The translations under genes and the position numbers were made by a program. Below, piece after piece: positions 46,372 through 57,989 of a stretch of 64,000 bases of DNA. Origin of the DNA: Saxidomus purpurata (taxonomy: Eukaryota; Mollusca; Bivalvia; Venerida; Veneridae); NCBI GenBank assembly GCA_022818135.1, contig JAFMSR010000003.1, positions 29,506,281-29,570,280 of the forward strand, written 5' to 3'. The stretch's first letter is position 1, and each line of letters opens with the position of its first letter. The notes beneath the pieces are model-generated. The model was not told where the DNA came from and did no database searches. It was given only the letters and a program-made list of their open reading frames with translations.

Positions 46372-46899
46372 TTTTAACTCAGTTCCCATGGAAATATCAC
46401 TTCACCGTATTATTTCTTCAAAAGTCAATTAGTCAAGGGGTTGTCATGCAAAATATCTTAAATCTGCGTTGCCTTTTAAAAAAATGACCCGATTTCTGGG
46501 GGAAACCCGCGACTTACCTTAAAGTCATGGAAGGAACTACAAAATGCTTCAGGAGTTGCAGTTCTATTTTATATTTGACATTTTCAGCATAATGTATACC
46601 ATTTCATAGTGCATTTTATGCATACGAGTTCTAGCACAAGATATAATAGGATATGTGCATATATATATATATATATTCAACTTCTGTGTACATGTACATT
46701 CCTGTATATTATTTCTACTACTATTATTTATGCTTATTCTTTCCTACGTCATTTAATGGAACTCATTAACGAAAGGTGAATTACTTGTAAAAAATTTAAT
46801 AATGGAATCAATTTTAGACTTCAATAAAACTACACGCTTATATATCTAAAAGAACAGTTGTCAAAATTTGCGTTTACTATTAATCTTCGGCTTGTTTCT

Positions 46900-47035
46900 A
46901 TAGATTAAGCGCTTTTGTTAAAACACTGGATTAGATCCATACTATCCTATGATACATTATACGGCAAGTACAAACCGCTTCAGCTCGTATTTCATATTTT
47001 ACGCTATATTTTCAATTTCTATATTGAATATTTAT
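46900..47035. repeat. Block copy shared with 36225 and 62476
   Basis: Diverged copy; keeps CAGCTCGTATTTCATA and TTTACGCTATATTTTCAATTTCTAT. The ATG seen in the other two copies (minus strand) is ATA here. Confidence 0.6.
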
Positions 47036-47066
47036 ATAAGATACGCTGCGACAGTGATGTTCTATT

Positions 47067-47276
47067 GTGAAAGTGGGAAGTAATTCATCAGTTTTATCCT
47101 TTTTAATAATAGGTCAGAAACATCATGAAAGCAATCACTTTTCATCCGACTTGTCACGATCAGAAGTTACCTCTTTTTCTCGCAAAGGTAATACCAACCC
47201 TTCCATCCAAAGGACATCTATTCCAGAGAGTGTAGAATTTGTTTTTAATAATTTTAAATGTTTATCTTTCAGTTGA
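47067..47276 (+). CDS. Coding-like short ORF, unknown
   Basis: A 69-codon plus frame rich in Ser/Asn. Within it, an acceptor-like ATCCTTTTTAATAATAG (ending about 47113) and a donor-like CGCAAAGGTAATA (about 47186) bracket 75 bp (exactly 25 codons) with two frames open. No domain recognised and the block's other copies do not preserve it. Low weight. Confidence 0.18.
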   Translation: MKVGSNSSVLSFLIIGQKHHESNHFSSDLSRSEVTSFSRKGNTNPSIQRTSIPESVEFVFNNFKCLSFS

Positions 47277-48049
47277 CAAATAATTGTCACTGAATGAAAA
47301 CCTATTAAAGACAGTCAAAGGTGCACGCCAAGGCTCGATTCTCTGGTCCATAGTTTGTATACCGGTTTCATTTTCTATCATTTTGCATAGTGCTATTATT
47401 TTTTTTAGTTGTGTTTTGTCCTGTGGCAGTACTTAGGTGTTGATTGCATTTTACCTGCATAATATTGAAGTGCCGAACGTTTCAATTGAGAAACATTTTC
47501 AAAGCACCTTGACATTCTCGCAAAGAAAGTGCAATGTTATGAATTTTAATTTGTTTCAATACCGGTTTTGTTCGAATATGACTGACAGTGCTGTTTATGT
47601 ATTGAATAAAAGACCCCTAATTTTAAGTTTGAGACGATTTCTTTTCCTTTTTATTTGTTAGAGATATTAATTTGAAAGATTTAATATTTGGTATAATAAG
47701 TATAGGTATAAGTTTAATATATTATGTTTGGGATATTTAAATACCGCTTTTCGTCGCGGTTGCCATTCATTTCATACAGTGTTGCTTGATGTTACATTGC
47801 CATGGATACGGCGGATATAAGTACTTTTTTAAATATTGCCGATAATGGTGCCAATTAAAAAACGTGCTAAATTCCAAATTTATCTAACTGTAGGAACATC
47901 ATCGTGGCCTTTGACAGAGAGTTAACTATATACATGTTTAGAGTATTTACATTTTAAATTATTTTAATTGAACCAATAACCCTTTCATATGCTGACACAG
48001 AAAAAAAACTTTTAGACTGAGAAAAAGAGTTGTGGCCTGTATTTTTGTT
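47277..48049. other. No recognised gene
   Basis: Only a 74-codon frame at 47437-47661 without motifs. Small palindrome CCGCTTTTCGTCGCGG at about 47744. Confidence 0.35.
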
Positions 48050-48160
48050 TGTTCAAATGCACCCTGTCTTGACATATTTTCTGCAGGGATAAAGCGAGAT
48101 GTTTATTGCGGGCCGTAGAAGCACACCGCTATATTTAATACGCTGTTAAAAAATGTGACA
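48050..48160. repeat. Block copy shared with 37680-37790
   Basis: See partner entry; lies between the copies of the two neighbouring blocks in the same order as at 36-39 kb. Confidence 0.55.
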
Positions 48161-48959
48161 TGTAATAAAAGTAGTCGCCTAGGAAGGTAGAATGGAGAAT
48201 GGGTTCAAACCAGTTAATTGTGTATCTTTAAAATTATCAAAAATTTGTCATTTCTATCTTTTATCAATGTAAACGTCAAATTATTTTATATGCTTATTTA
48301 AACGTTTAAAAAGTAGTTATTGTACGGCCAGTATAAAAACCGATATCGGTCAAACATGCCGTAATCTTTAGGTATCAGGTAATGTAGTCAATTACGTAAC
48401 TATGACTACTACATTTCATGTTATCCGACTGGTTTACAGCAATGCACTGACAGGTAGCGGGATGCACTTTCTACTTTTATTAGACTTTTTTTATATTTCA
48501 TGTTATCATACTTGTTTGCAGGTAGCCAAATTAAACTAATTAGTCGGGATAGACTTTTGAATAACTAGACTTTTCAGTAGTCGTGAAAATGTGCGTTGGT
48601 TTGTTTACAAACATTAAGACTGCAATCGATTTTGTGAGGATAGAGGTAGGAATAATTTTGTATATTCTAAGAATTGCTTTAATGGAACATAGCGTATAAC
48701 ATGTAATAATATTGCTGCGTTAACTTTGTGTTAAATAACGCTGAATGAAAAAACCAACGGAAAGAGCGTAAAGATTAGTACGAGCTTTTTAAGAATATTC
48801 TTTTTATTTCTTTTTAAGTCATAAATGATACACTGAAAATGAGAAGCAGTGAATAGTAAATGCACAAACAAGATAATCAAATATTCGCTTGACACTAACC
48901 TAGAATATGAATTAATAATGTCTCTGTTATAAATTCTGTCAAATCAATTTGCATCTCCT

Positions 48960-49370
48960 ACTTCAAAATATTTACATGAAAGGCTTAGCTTTGCTTCACG
49001 TAGTATCACAGTTTTTCTTGTTTATGTCTACTGTTAGTTTCTAATTTAACTCAGTTTGAAGTGCCAGACAATCCTAATTTGCAACACTCCTGCAAAACTG
49101 ACAAGAATATAAATTTGTAAATGGAAGGGGATATGATAAAAGTACACCCGCGTATATAGGACATTCTATTCAATAATGTCTTCATTCATGAAGTGTCTTT
49201 ACGTAATTTCAGAAAATTTAACTCAGGGTAAATTTTATGTAGATTTAAACACTACAGGTTGGTAATAAATAAACCTGCAGACAAATCGAGTTAAGTAAAT
49301 TACTTGTGTCACAGAGTTGCGTTTCAATGAATATCCTGGCCTTTTCGAATTTGTAACCTCGATGCTTAAA
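48960..49370. repeat. Block copy shared with 38540-38960
   Basis: Collinear with the first copy, 10.4 kb away, including the TATA-like ACCCGCGTATATAGG at about 49147. Confidence 0.75.
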
Positions 49371-49566
49371 TCTTTCACGTAAAATTTGTACAAACAAAGT
49401 ATATTATAATAAAACTGCAGATTCTAAATATAATTCTAAACATTAAAATTTCAGTAATCTTGATTCTACTGTGGAGACATAACCGTACGGCTGCTCTGTA
49501 ATAAAGTCATTTGGTCGACGTTCTTCAGTTTATTATATTTACTAGATGGGTGTTCAGTAGAACACT

Positions 49567-49808
49567 TGTGGCGCCCTCTTACATTTTGTCAGAATAACTG
49601 ATGATTTCGTGACAAAATCTTAGTACAAATAGGGGCTTAACTCTGTCTAATATGACCTTGACCTACAGAAATTTGTCATAAACAAGGCAATTTGAAAGTT
49701 TGATGAATAAATCTTAAGAAATGGCAACGTTATAGACGGCATAAAGTTTTTGTGTCGGACCGACAGACTGACGGACAAAGCGATTTTTTCAAAGAGGGCG
49801 ATACAAAA
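49567..49808 (-). mobile_element. Short pearl-like repeat (minus)
   Basis: In minus orientation it carries TTTGTATCGCCCTCTTT at one end, GTCCGTCAGTCTGTCGGTCC, one core unit (TTGCCATTTCTTAAGATTTA, AAATTTCTGTAGGTCAAGGTCATATTAGACAGAGTTAAG) and a mirrored end CTCTTACATTTTGTC..AGAGGGCGCCACAAG (reverse-complement sense). Same family as 26858-27673 with one unit instead of three. Confidence 0.65.
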
Positions 49809-49812
49809 TGAT

Positions 49813-51949
49813 CCTAATAAAATTATTCCATTATCAAGAAAGGTATGATTTTCTGGAAGCCTTTAATTAAAATATATTTGCACACAATGATAGAGACGGA
49901 TTCATACTTAACGTCATGTTTGGTTAATATAAAAAGCCTCCTTAATCAACAAAACTTTTAAGACATTACTTTGACGGGAATATGTCTGAATACAGTTACG
50001 TGTGTATGTTATAAAAACATAATACTGTAATTGAAATTAGAGAAGCATTTTCTTGAGCCTTAAAAGTGAAAAAAACAAGATAATTCTCTACAGTATACAC
50101 CGTTTCAATTATTCGGTAATTTAAATTATCTGCCCTTTGATGACGTCATGCGGGGATGCGCCTTTAAAACGAGATAATGGCGCAAGCGTGATTGTTGACC
50201 ACTGCATATATCATTTCATCGAAGGAACGCTAAATCTAGGTATTTTTGTAGCTTTTACAGCTTGAAACTGTAGACATATATCGTATAGAGATAACTTAAA
50301 TGAAATCATAGTGGAATGACGAAGACAAGTGAATCAAATGTTTGCGCGATTTAACCGGAAGCTTTTTATACTTCAAGTTTGTTTTTAGCGACTGGTGATA
50401 TGCAGTTGTAGATATGTAGCAAACCAAACCCAGTTGGCACTCCAATTGACTCACCTAAAAGTGTTTACTTTATTTATTAAGAAATCTACAATAAAGAACA
50501 AATAAAGGAACTGCTACAGAAAAGTTTGTCTTTGCTAAGATCACTTTTCATAAGTGAGTAAATGACTGGCATGAAGAAATCATTTTCAGTTTTCACATCA
50601 TCTGCAGTGATGCGCACAAGGGCACAGTCTTGAGTTTAACACTCGACCATCAATTTATATATTTTGCTACATACATGTACATTATTCAAACAATTATTTT
50701 ACTATTCTAAGGCAAAGACATTTTTTCTCTCTTTTGTTCAGATCATTGCAGGTTCCGAATTGTCAAACCAAATTTCCTACGTGTAGGTGGCAACTGTGCA
50801 GCCTCTTTAAATATTCTGTTTTTGTTTAATAATATTTAGAGGTCCCAAACTGGGAACTGTCATCCACGGCGTTTGGATCTCGGACACAAAATATTTAGTT
50901 AAGAAAACAAGTACTATGTATTTCATATGTATAATTAATTTGTTTAATATTTTCATTCTGGGAAGGGCCGTTTGCTAAGTTGAAAGAACTTGTGGCCCGA
51001 CAAATTGCATTTTGTTTCGTTGTGTATATATGTCATTGTATTAACATATGTGTTTTATTTGAAAACTAAAAGATGATTAAACCAGGGATCGTTAATATAA
51101 CAAATCCTGATTAAACTAAACTAATAATCTGTTACTCTTGATTTGTAAAATGAGACAGATCTTGTTATATCAAGACGTGACAGTAGCGCTTCTTAGATTT
51201 CATATTAGATTTCATCTCAGTTAACACTAGTTTCACACTCGACCATAAATCCACACGAATGCTACATATCAATAACTGGTCATCGAATTTGTCACTAATT
51301 GGTTAGCTGTTTATGCGATCACTGGACCTTTCATAGGGGTTTTATGGCACTCTGTGTATTGTACATGATTATGCCCAAGGGCATTTCGTGGCCACCTGAT
51401 GTTTTATGACATGTACACTGCAGTAGGGCGCCAATTAATTATAACACACATCTTATTAAAATGGACAATGTTATTATCACTAATAGTTCCAATTTAACAC
51501 GAAAACAGTTTGCTGTATGATGCAACTTTCAAGTTAAATATTAAGCATTTACATTGCACATTTATGTTGTACCTTTCATTTTAGTTTTCATTTCATAACC
51601 TTACATTGTTGAAAAGATATATTAATAAATTGCATGGAAATGAAAAAAGATGGTGTTTATAAAAATTAATATTTCTAATTATGCCATTGATTGTTATTTC
51701 AATAGGCCTTAGTAACATAATTAGTCAAGACATATGGCAACTTTTTACGGTTTACGGACATTATCCCCTTTGCAGGGACCGTCTAGAGTATTCCTGCCCC
51801 ATAGCTCATACTTTTTTAAAAATGTTTCTTGACATTAATTCTCACTAAACCATGCATTATTAATTACTTTAATTCATGTAAATCACGTTATTCATTTTTG
51901 TTTATTTCAAAGCAGAACAATTACTGGTTGGGGACCACCAAACTCGGAC
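49813..51949. other. AT-rich stretch, no gene seen
   Basis: It contains a CRE-like palindrome ATGACGTCAT within a GC-raised segment at about 50139-50200 (TTGATGACGTCATGCGGGG...ATGGCGCAAGCG), which could be a promoter, but no downstream exon is evident. An imperfect hairpin CCTCTTTAAATATT / AATATTTAGAGG is at 50801-50843. Confidence 0.35.
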
Positions 51950-52527
51950 GACCATCAAACCGGACATTTGTTTAAACGCGTGAATATTTTCTTAATATTT
52001 ACAATCATATGGTGTTGATCAAACAGACACTTGATTTCCATCCACAAAGTGCAACAACAACAGTTTAATGTAACTATTTGACCAGATATCTCACTATTTA
52101 TTTTGTCAGTCACTGAAAGCATGCTTACATTGTCGGGGGAAAAGTGGAAAGTGACAGACTGTGCAAGTGCAATATTTCTGAGGCCCAGCAACAATAATTT
52201 CACAAGTTAAACCTTTCATCTTGATACTTCATTAATGTGTCAAATGATTGATACAGTTAACATAATTTGAAAGCTAACATCGCAATTAAACAAATCTATT
52301 TAAATTATCTGTCCGGAAACATGATACAGTTGGTCAATAAAATATAGCAATTTGGTAACCCCACAGCCGGGCCTAAAAAATTGTGATTGATTTAATCTGA
52401 TGGGTTAACAAGTTTGCTTTTCGTTTCGGAGAAGAACCTAACTTTCCACCGGTAAAAATTTGGTTGCTAGATAAAAACATTGTCAAGAGTTATCGAAAGT
52501 TATGTTTGAAAAGTGTCCGGTTTTAGG
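51950..52527. mobile_element. Possible TIR element, 0.58 kb
   Basis: CATCAAACCGGACATTTGTTTAAAC at the left and, inverted, ATGTTTGAAAAGTGTCCGGTTTTAGGA at the right share AAACCGGACA(T/C)TTnnnnnAAAC. A further AAACCGGACAG occurs at about 63611. No target duplication was defined. The minus frame 51955-52203 has no motif. Confidence 0.3.
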
Positions 52528-52998
52528 ACTTTAGCCAGTATCGCATCCGTAAACTTTATTAGAAAATACACCGGTTTTTTTTTCTAAAATATTTCTAAAT
52601 AATCGCCGACTTTTTTCACAGTTAACATATCTATATCTATTATAATTATGATAATTACGTAGATATGAAGTATAAAATGACAAAATGATTACCGATTACG
52701 CCGTAAAAACTTGTTTAACCTTATTGATGTTTACGAACTATTACGAAGTCAGTGTCAGCGATGGTTTCATGTGTGCAATTTATCATCGTATGACGTCACA
52801 GCCGGTAAGGGACGCAACTCTTGGTCGGTAGATTATCGATTAATTGAAAGGGTGTATATACAAGGAAAGCATCAGTGTAAGTAAACCACAGAATGTCAAA
52901 CTCCTAATACCAAGACATAATTCAGTCTTTGAAATATTTATACATTTTCATTAAATTTACCGTATTATAATAAATGATTAAATTCACACACACACGCA

Positions 52999-53030
<32 letters not shown>

Positions 53031-53749
53031 CACAGACACACAAGAAGACTTTCATAATTTTCTTAACGTTTTGGATTCAGATGTGATGGGAAATGACAAT
53101 CAAACGTATAAGAAACATATAAATCGCTGATTGACATCCCTAAAATGATCATTGCCAAAATTATAACCAAAGTAATTAAAGATTTAAAACAATGTTTTTG
53201 TCATATTATACTAGCATATAAACAACACCTGTAGATCTAGTCTTTAAAAAGTGAAAACCATCCTTTTTGTTGTATCGTTGGCTCTATAACTACGATTAAT
53301 ATATCTTTAATAATGTCACAGAAACTATTATGTGCACATGTATTCGTTTTAGATCTAAAATTAGTTGCTGTAAGGCAGGCAAGCCAGAAAGGTTTACAAT
53401 ACCATCACATTTGTATTGATGAGTTTTTATTTGTTTTACATTTCCAAACTAATTTGTATCCACATGCAATCGATTTTAATTTAAACAAAATGCTTCTCTG
53501 CACGAGTTGAACGTTTTGATAGCACAATTCTTGTCTTCTTGTTTTATTCACACCATGTATTTTCGGTTTCACCTTATGATACCAATAAGCTGCCATTCCC
53601 TTTTTAGTGTTTGACCCCATTTGCCGACCAATCGAATCGCTCAGATTTTCAAATAAACGTCTTTCTTTTTTATTAAAACTACCTACTGAAATCACTTAAT
53701 TCATTAAGAGTTCGCTCTAAATAGAAAGCACTTTAGCTCCGCCCACAAT
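52528..53749. other. No recognised gene
   Basis: Second ATGACGTCA (CRE-like) site at about 52791. Overlapping frames on both strands at 53313-53695 lack motifs. The microsatellite at 52985 is listed separately. Confidence 0.35.
52985..53042 (+). repeat. (CA)n(CGCA)n microsatellite
   Basis: CA units, then about six CGCA units, then CA units and one GACA. Confidence 0.95.
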
Positions 53750-53777
53750 CACGGACCTATATACACATAGGTCCGTG
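53750..53777. repeat. Perfect 11-bp hairpin
   Basis: CACGGACCTAT and ATAGGTCCGTG separated by ATACAC. Preceded by CTCCGCCCAC, which resembles ACTCCGCCTAC at the right edge of the insert at 41449-42185. Confidence 0.85.
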
Positions 53778-53825
53778 CCACAATACATGTCGGTGGCTAT
53801 AGAAAAGGTCAAATGAGGTTAAAGA

Positions 53826-53953
53826 CTAAGTAAGTTACAGTTTATTAAGTCAATGTTTTACAATTAAGAAACCCCGGTCACTCGCTTCAGCTCGCTCCCT
53901 TTGGGTTTCTTAATTATTAAAATTTGACTTAATAAACTCTAACTTATACTTAG
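53826..53953. repeat. Foldback element, ~50-bp arms
   Basis: CTAAGTAAGTTACAGTTTAT and the following 29 bases are inverted, with few mismatches, at 53903-53953. The 28-base loop is CT-rich (CACTCGCTTCAGCTCGCTCC). No target duplication fixed; probably a small MITE. Confidence 0.85.
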
Positions 53954-54255
53954 GGAACGAAGTTACAAGTGGAAGAATTCGAAATCACATGCAGTGTATG
54001 TATTTTGCATTGCGGTCATATTCTTATCAGGTAATATATTTATATCAACTTCTATTTCAATTCTTGATTAATTTATGAAAAATACTTTTGAATTAGAGCA
54101 TTTCTTTGAGCTCGACAATTGCTGAGTTTTAGCTATTCTATTTTCGTTTATGACTATTGTGATAAAAGTTTGTGTTTACATTTACTTTGTGAGTAAAGTA
54201 TCAGAGAGAAAATTATATTTTGTTTTTTATTGCTGTTTGATTTTTTAAGGTCGTT

Positions 54256-54257
<2 letters not shown>

Positions 54258-54293
<36 letters not shown>

Positions 54294-54294
54294 G
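54258..54294 (+). repeat. (GTT)n microsatellite
   Basis: About 12 perfect GTT units. Confidence 0.95.
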
Positions 54295-55429
54295 ATTTGT
54301 GAGTAGCAATTAGTGGGTGATGAACAAAGCTTAAAATATCGTAGTTTTCTTCCCTATGGACACTATGGTTTTATCAGTACTTTTATCATATCCCGAGGCT
54401 ACATTCTAATAACATGTCCTACTGTTTTAGTACGCCTTATCAAGAACAAGATACATGACTTAACACTAATTCCTCTATTTAATTACTATGGGGCTCTCAG
54501 AAATAATCCAAGTTCAATAATTTGAGTATTCACCCTGCTGTCAAATAAGGAAGTCATACGATTCTAGATCGTGTTTATCATCTTTCATAATTTAATTAAA
54601 CAATTCAATCACCGAAAAGAACCGTAGACCATATAAAATTAAAAGTAGTTCAAATATATTATACGTATAAGAAATCACGTACAAGCGTTTATTTACCTAT
54701 ACATCAGTTTTGCGCCTCTACCATTTATAGTAGAAGTGCCAGGGACATTAAGCATACACTGTCACACACTGGTAATCATTTAAACTTGATTTGTTAAAAA
54801 AAGTCGATGTCTGAAAAAAAATCATTTCAGATTTTTACAAATGGCAAAACGTCTCTATTTGAGCAGCTCTAGTCTTTAGGATAAAAATGTTAATCTAAAA
54901 TATGACTGTATAATAATTATGACAATTGTTTCAATAACGAACTATTCCATACGAATTGAAAATGCTTCTGTTTTAAGTGAAGCTAAGATCTGTTCCTGTG
55001 ACATGTTAGGTGAAGACGGGAGAATACACATTGGACAAATGTTTGCACAGAAACACAGGTCTGGAGTGATCGAATTTCCAAAAAAATGAAAAAGCATTAA
55101 ATATGTAATCTCGTACTTTAATTAAGTTAGGTTTGCCTCTGAAATAAAAATGCAATTGATAGTGATATAATTTATTATTATAGTAATATTTTTTCTGGAC
55201 GAAAGGTCACATGAACCGAACAAAGACTACCTTTCTTCGCGAATTAAGAAGTACATGTTACCATTAGAAGAATCAAAATTAATTGCTCAATCGTTTTGTA
55301 TACATTTCGGTCAGTTTTCTATAGTCACATAGAAGTACACATTAGCTTGCATTTCCTCACTTATAAATATTGCAAAGCTGACATCGTTGTTGTTGGAACA
55401 TTTCCATTGATATACAATAGGACGACCAA
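54295..55429. other. AT-rich stretch, no gene seen
   Basis: The frame 54313-54525 has no motif. Nothing else recognised. Confidence 0.4.
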
Positions 55430-56360
55430 ACTGTTGCACTTAGTTTGTACAATAATTTAGTGGTTGCCTTTTGACTTCCTTATCCAAGAAATAAAGGCTG
55501 AGCTGAGAACCAATGTAAAGACAATAGAGAAATAGTTATGCATCCTTTGTTCATAACCGTTTTTCAAACAGTTGCTTTCATGAACATAAACAGTCACGAA
55601 TTTGCTGATATTGCAGTACGAAATGCACTGTCAACTGTTTCGGTTGCAATTAATTGGTATCATGCGGACAAGCGGAATATGCTTGTCTATCTCATGCCGT
55701 ATCTAGCTCTTATCAGTACATCATTTGTGTTCTGAATGCCTCGACGTGTATTTCTCCTATATTGGTATTTTTAAGTAAAACTATTAAAACTATTTTCAAG
55801 GATTTCTGAAATGTCATGGTACATATACCAACCCTGAAACGCTAGCATACAAAGGTTCCCGGATTAATTTTATAATCTCGATTTAATTTCTTAGAGTAAC
55901 CATACGCTTCCTTTTAAAAACATAACAATGTATTTCTACAAGTTTCAACTTGGCTTACATACCAACCTTTAAATTATTGATATCATCAGCTGTGAAATTA
56001 AATATCTACATTTTACTACGAAAACTATTTTGAATAATTCATAAGACAACATCTGACAAGAAATTATCTTCAAAATCTTCTTTTAATTCCGTTCAAAGTA
56101 AAATATAAATCTTTTAATTAGAATTCACACTGTCATGAAATACAGCAACGAGGAGCGTTGGAAATAGCGTGTTGTGTATATTAATGACTTCCGACATGTT
56201 CTAATCTTACTCAGATTAAACTGCTAGACAGTCCTGATTTAAAGGCACTGTTGCAAATCTGTTAAGAACATTGATTTTGTTAGAGATAATTATACCTTCA
56301 GAGCAAAATATGTCCGTGGGGTGTTTTCCTCCATTCATAGATCTTTTCGTATTCAGATCA
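55430..56360. repeat. Duplicate of 41.1-41.28 and 42.66-43.0 kb
   Basis: This copy lacks the MITE and its insert that separate the two halves at 41-43 kb. The segment 56190-56300 also belongs to the family at 38540/48960/58012/63196 (TTCTAATCTTACTCAGATTAAACTGCTAGACAGTCCTGA region). Confidence 0.6.
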
Positions 56361-56514
56361 AAAGTACGCAAATATGCTAACTAACACAAGATAGACAACA
56401 CTGCCATCATGGCCCTATATCACTCACCTGGGTACATTGTATCATTGGCTATAATAAAATATCAACAACAGCGTTAAAGAAAACGAAATAAAAGTACATG
56501 TACAATGCACTTTA

Positions 56515-56700
56515 GCTCTATGAAATAACTAAACTAACTAGATCAAAAGGATGGGGTCAGTTTTGAAACTGGGCCAAAGTTAGAACAATTTAGGAAGAGG
56601 ATCATTACACATGACTACATACCAAATATCTGCGCTCTAGATCTTATATAAGTTTTTTTTAAAGCAATTATCCCCAGGTAGTGCCCAATGTTTTACTCTA
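56515..56700. repeat. Bivalve-type tandem unit, one copy
   Basis: Carries CTGGGCCAAAGTT, CATTACACATGACTACATACCAAATATCTG and AAGTTTTTTTT, the same phrase set as 9250-9800 and 57490-57870. Confidence 0.55.
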
Positions 56701-56710
56701 GTGGCTTAAT

Positions 56711-57290
56711 TATGTCTCCCCCATTATAAATACAGGGAGACATACTGCTTTCAGTCGAGTTTTCCGTCCGTCACAAATCGTGTCTGCTCCATATCTCTTG
56801 AACCCCTTGAAGAATTTAAAAATAACTCACAACAAATGTTCACCATATTTTGACGATGTGCAGAGCGCATGTAACAGCCACCTTGGTTCAAGGCCAAGGT
56901 CACAATTAGAGATCAAAGGTCATATGACTATATTTCGTGTCTGCTTCATATCTTTTGAAACCTTTGAAGGATTTAAGAATAACTCACCACAAATGTTCAC
57001 TAAATTGAGACAATGTGCAGAGCGTATGTTAGAACCACCTTTGTTTAAGGTCAAGGTCACTGTTACTAAAAATAAAAAAGTGGTTTCCGCTCAATGACTT
57101 GAGTTAGGAGTGAGCAATAACAATGAGACTCGATGTGTAGGTAACTTACGTGGAGAGAAAGCTTGAGATTGCATTGAGGTCACTTTCATCAAGGTAAAGG
57201 TAACTGTTAATAAAATAGATTTTTAAAAAAGAAAAGCTTTTAAATTCTTTTAAGCAAAAAAACAGGGGGTCAAGGCTGCGTTTCTTGTTT
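56711..57290. mobile_element. Hairpin-headed tandem repeat (GTCTCCC type)
   Basis: A perfect 10-bp hairpin TATGTCTCCC / GGGAGACATA (56711-56720 and 56735-56744) leads into CCGTCCGTCAC, then two to three tandem units of about 165 bp beginning CGTGTCTGCT(C/T)CATATCT(C/T)TTGAA and containing CAAATGTTCAC, ATGTGCAGAGCG(C/T)ATGT and AAGG(C/T)CAAGGTCAC. Its plan (hairpin, GTCC motif, tandem core) equals 26858-27673. The 105-codon frame 56780-57097 is just this repeat. Confidence 0.7.
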
Positions 57291-57489
57291 TATTTCACTA
57301 TCATTTTTCAGTATTGCAATCATTGACAAACTACCATCTGGAAACATATGTGTTTGTGACAAAAACAGCCATCTACATGTAGTTTGAATAATACTGGTAG
57401 TGGAACACTACGCGATACCACACTACAACTATCAAATGTCTACGCCTAATTGTTTAAGACAAATATCCTTATACAAATCTATTAAAAAT

Positions 57490-57870
57490 TAATGAGTGCT
57501 GGGGATGAGGCCAATTTTGGCCAGAAATATTCTTGGTAGGGGACAATTATGCTTCATACCAGATATCTAAGCTAAACAAAATATATTTTAAGAATTTCCT
57601 AATACAAATCTTTATACACAAATGTCTCCTGGGGCAGGTCCAAATTTGACTCTAGGGACACGTTTTGAACAAAATGATAGAGGACCTCTACACAATGATA
57701 CACGTCAAATATCTAAGCTATCTGACTTACTGACCCTTATAAGACGATTGAAAAGTTTCTGACTAGATGTGAACAATCTCGACAGAGGTCGAATACCTTA
57801 GCTCTGGGTCTTTTGGTAGATTTTTAAAGTGTTTCTTAGTTGTTGCCATGAGTTCTGCATGTTATATAGT
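57490..57870. repeat. Bivalve-type tandem units, two copies
   Basis: Phrases ACAATTATGCTTCATACCAG / ACAATGATACACGTCAAATA and ATATCTAAGCTA occur twice about 170 bp apart, with CTGGGGCAGGTCCAAATTTG and GACTCTAGGGACACG between them. Confidence 0.65.
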
Positions 57871-57989
57871 TCTTTGAATATCGTTGTCTAAAAGTCTCGT
57901 TTAATTTGTTTCAAATACATATACTTATATTTCAAGTTCAAGACATACTTTCAATACAGACATTTAGACGAGATAAGCAATAATAGCGT

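Larger units (their letters stand above)
43363..46522. mobile_element. 3.15-kb TTAA-flanked foldback transposon
   Basis: Arms of about 634 bp (43367-44000) and 566 bp (45953-46518) are inverted copies beginning GGTAAGTCGCGGGTTTCCCC, followed by about 30 bp more of near-identical sequence. Both ends abut TTAA (43363-43366 and 46519-46522), which fits a TTAA target duplication as used by Kolobok and piggyBac transposons. The roughly 1.95-kb centre has no transposase frame; it carries two tRNA-like segments (44976-45033 and 45407-45480). Outer parts of the arms are more than 95% alike by eye, so it is fairly young, except for a disturbed stretch in the right arm (46120-46215). Non-autonomous. 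The open frames 44822-45061 and 45068-45259 (minus) are not genes. Confidence 0.88.

Noticed and set aside
56780..57097. 105-codon plus ORF
   Set aside because: Lies wholly within diverged tandem units of a bivalve-type repeat.
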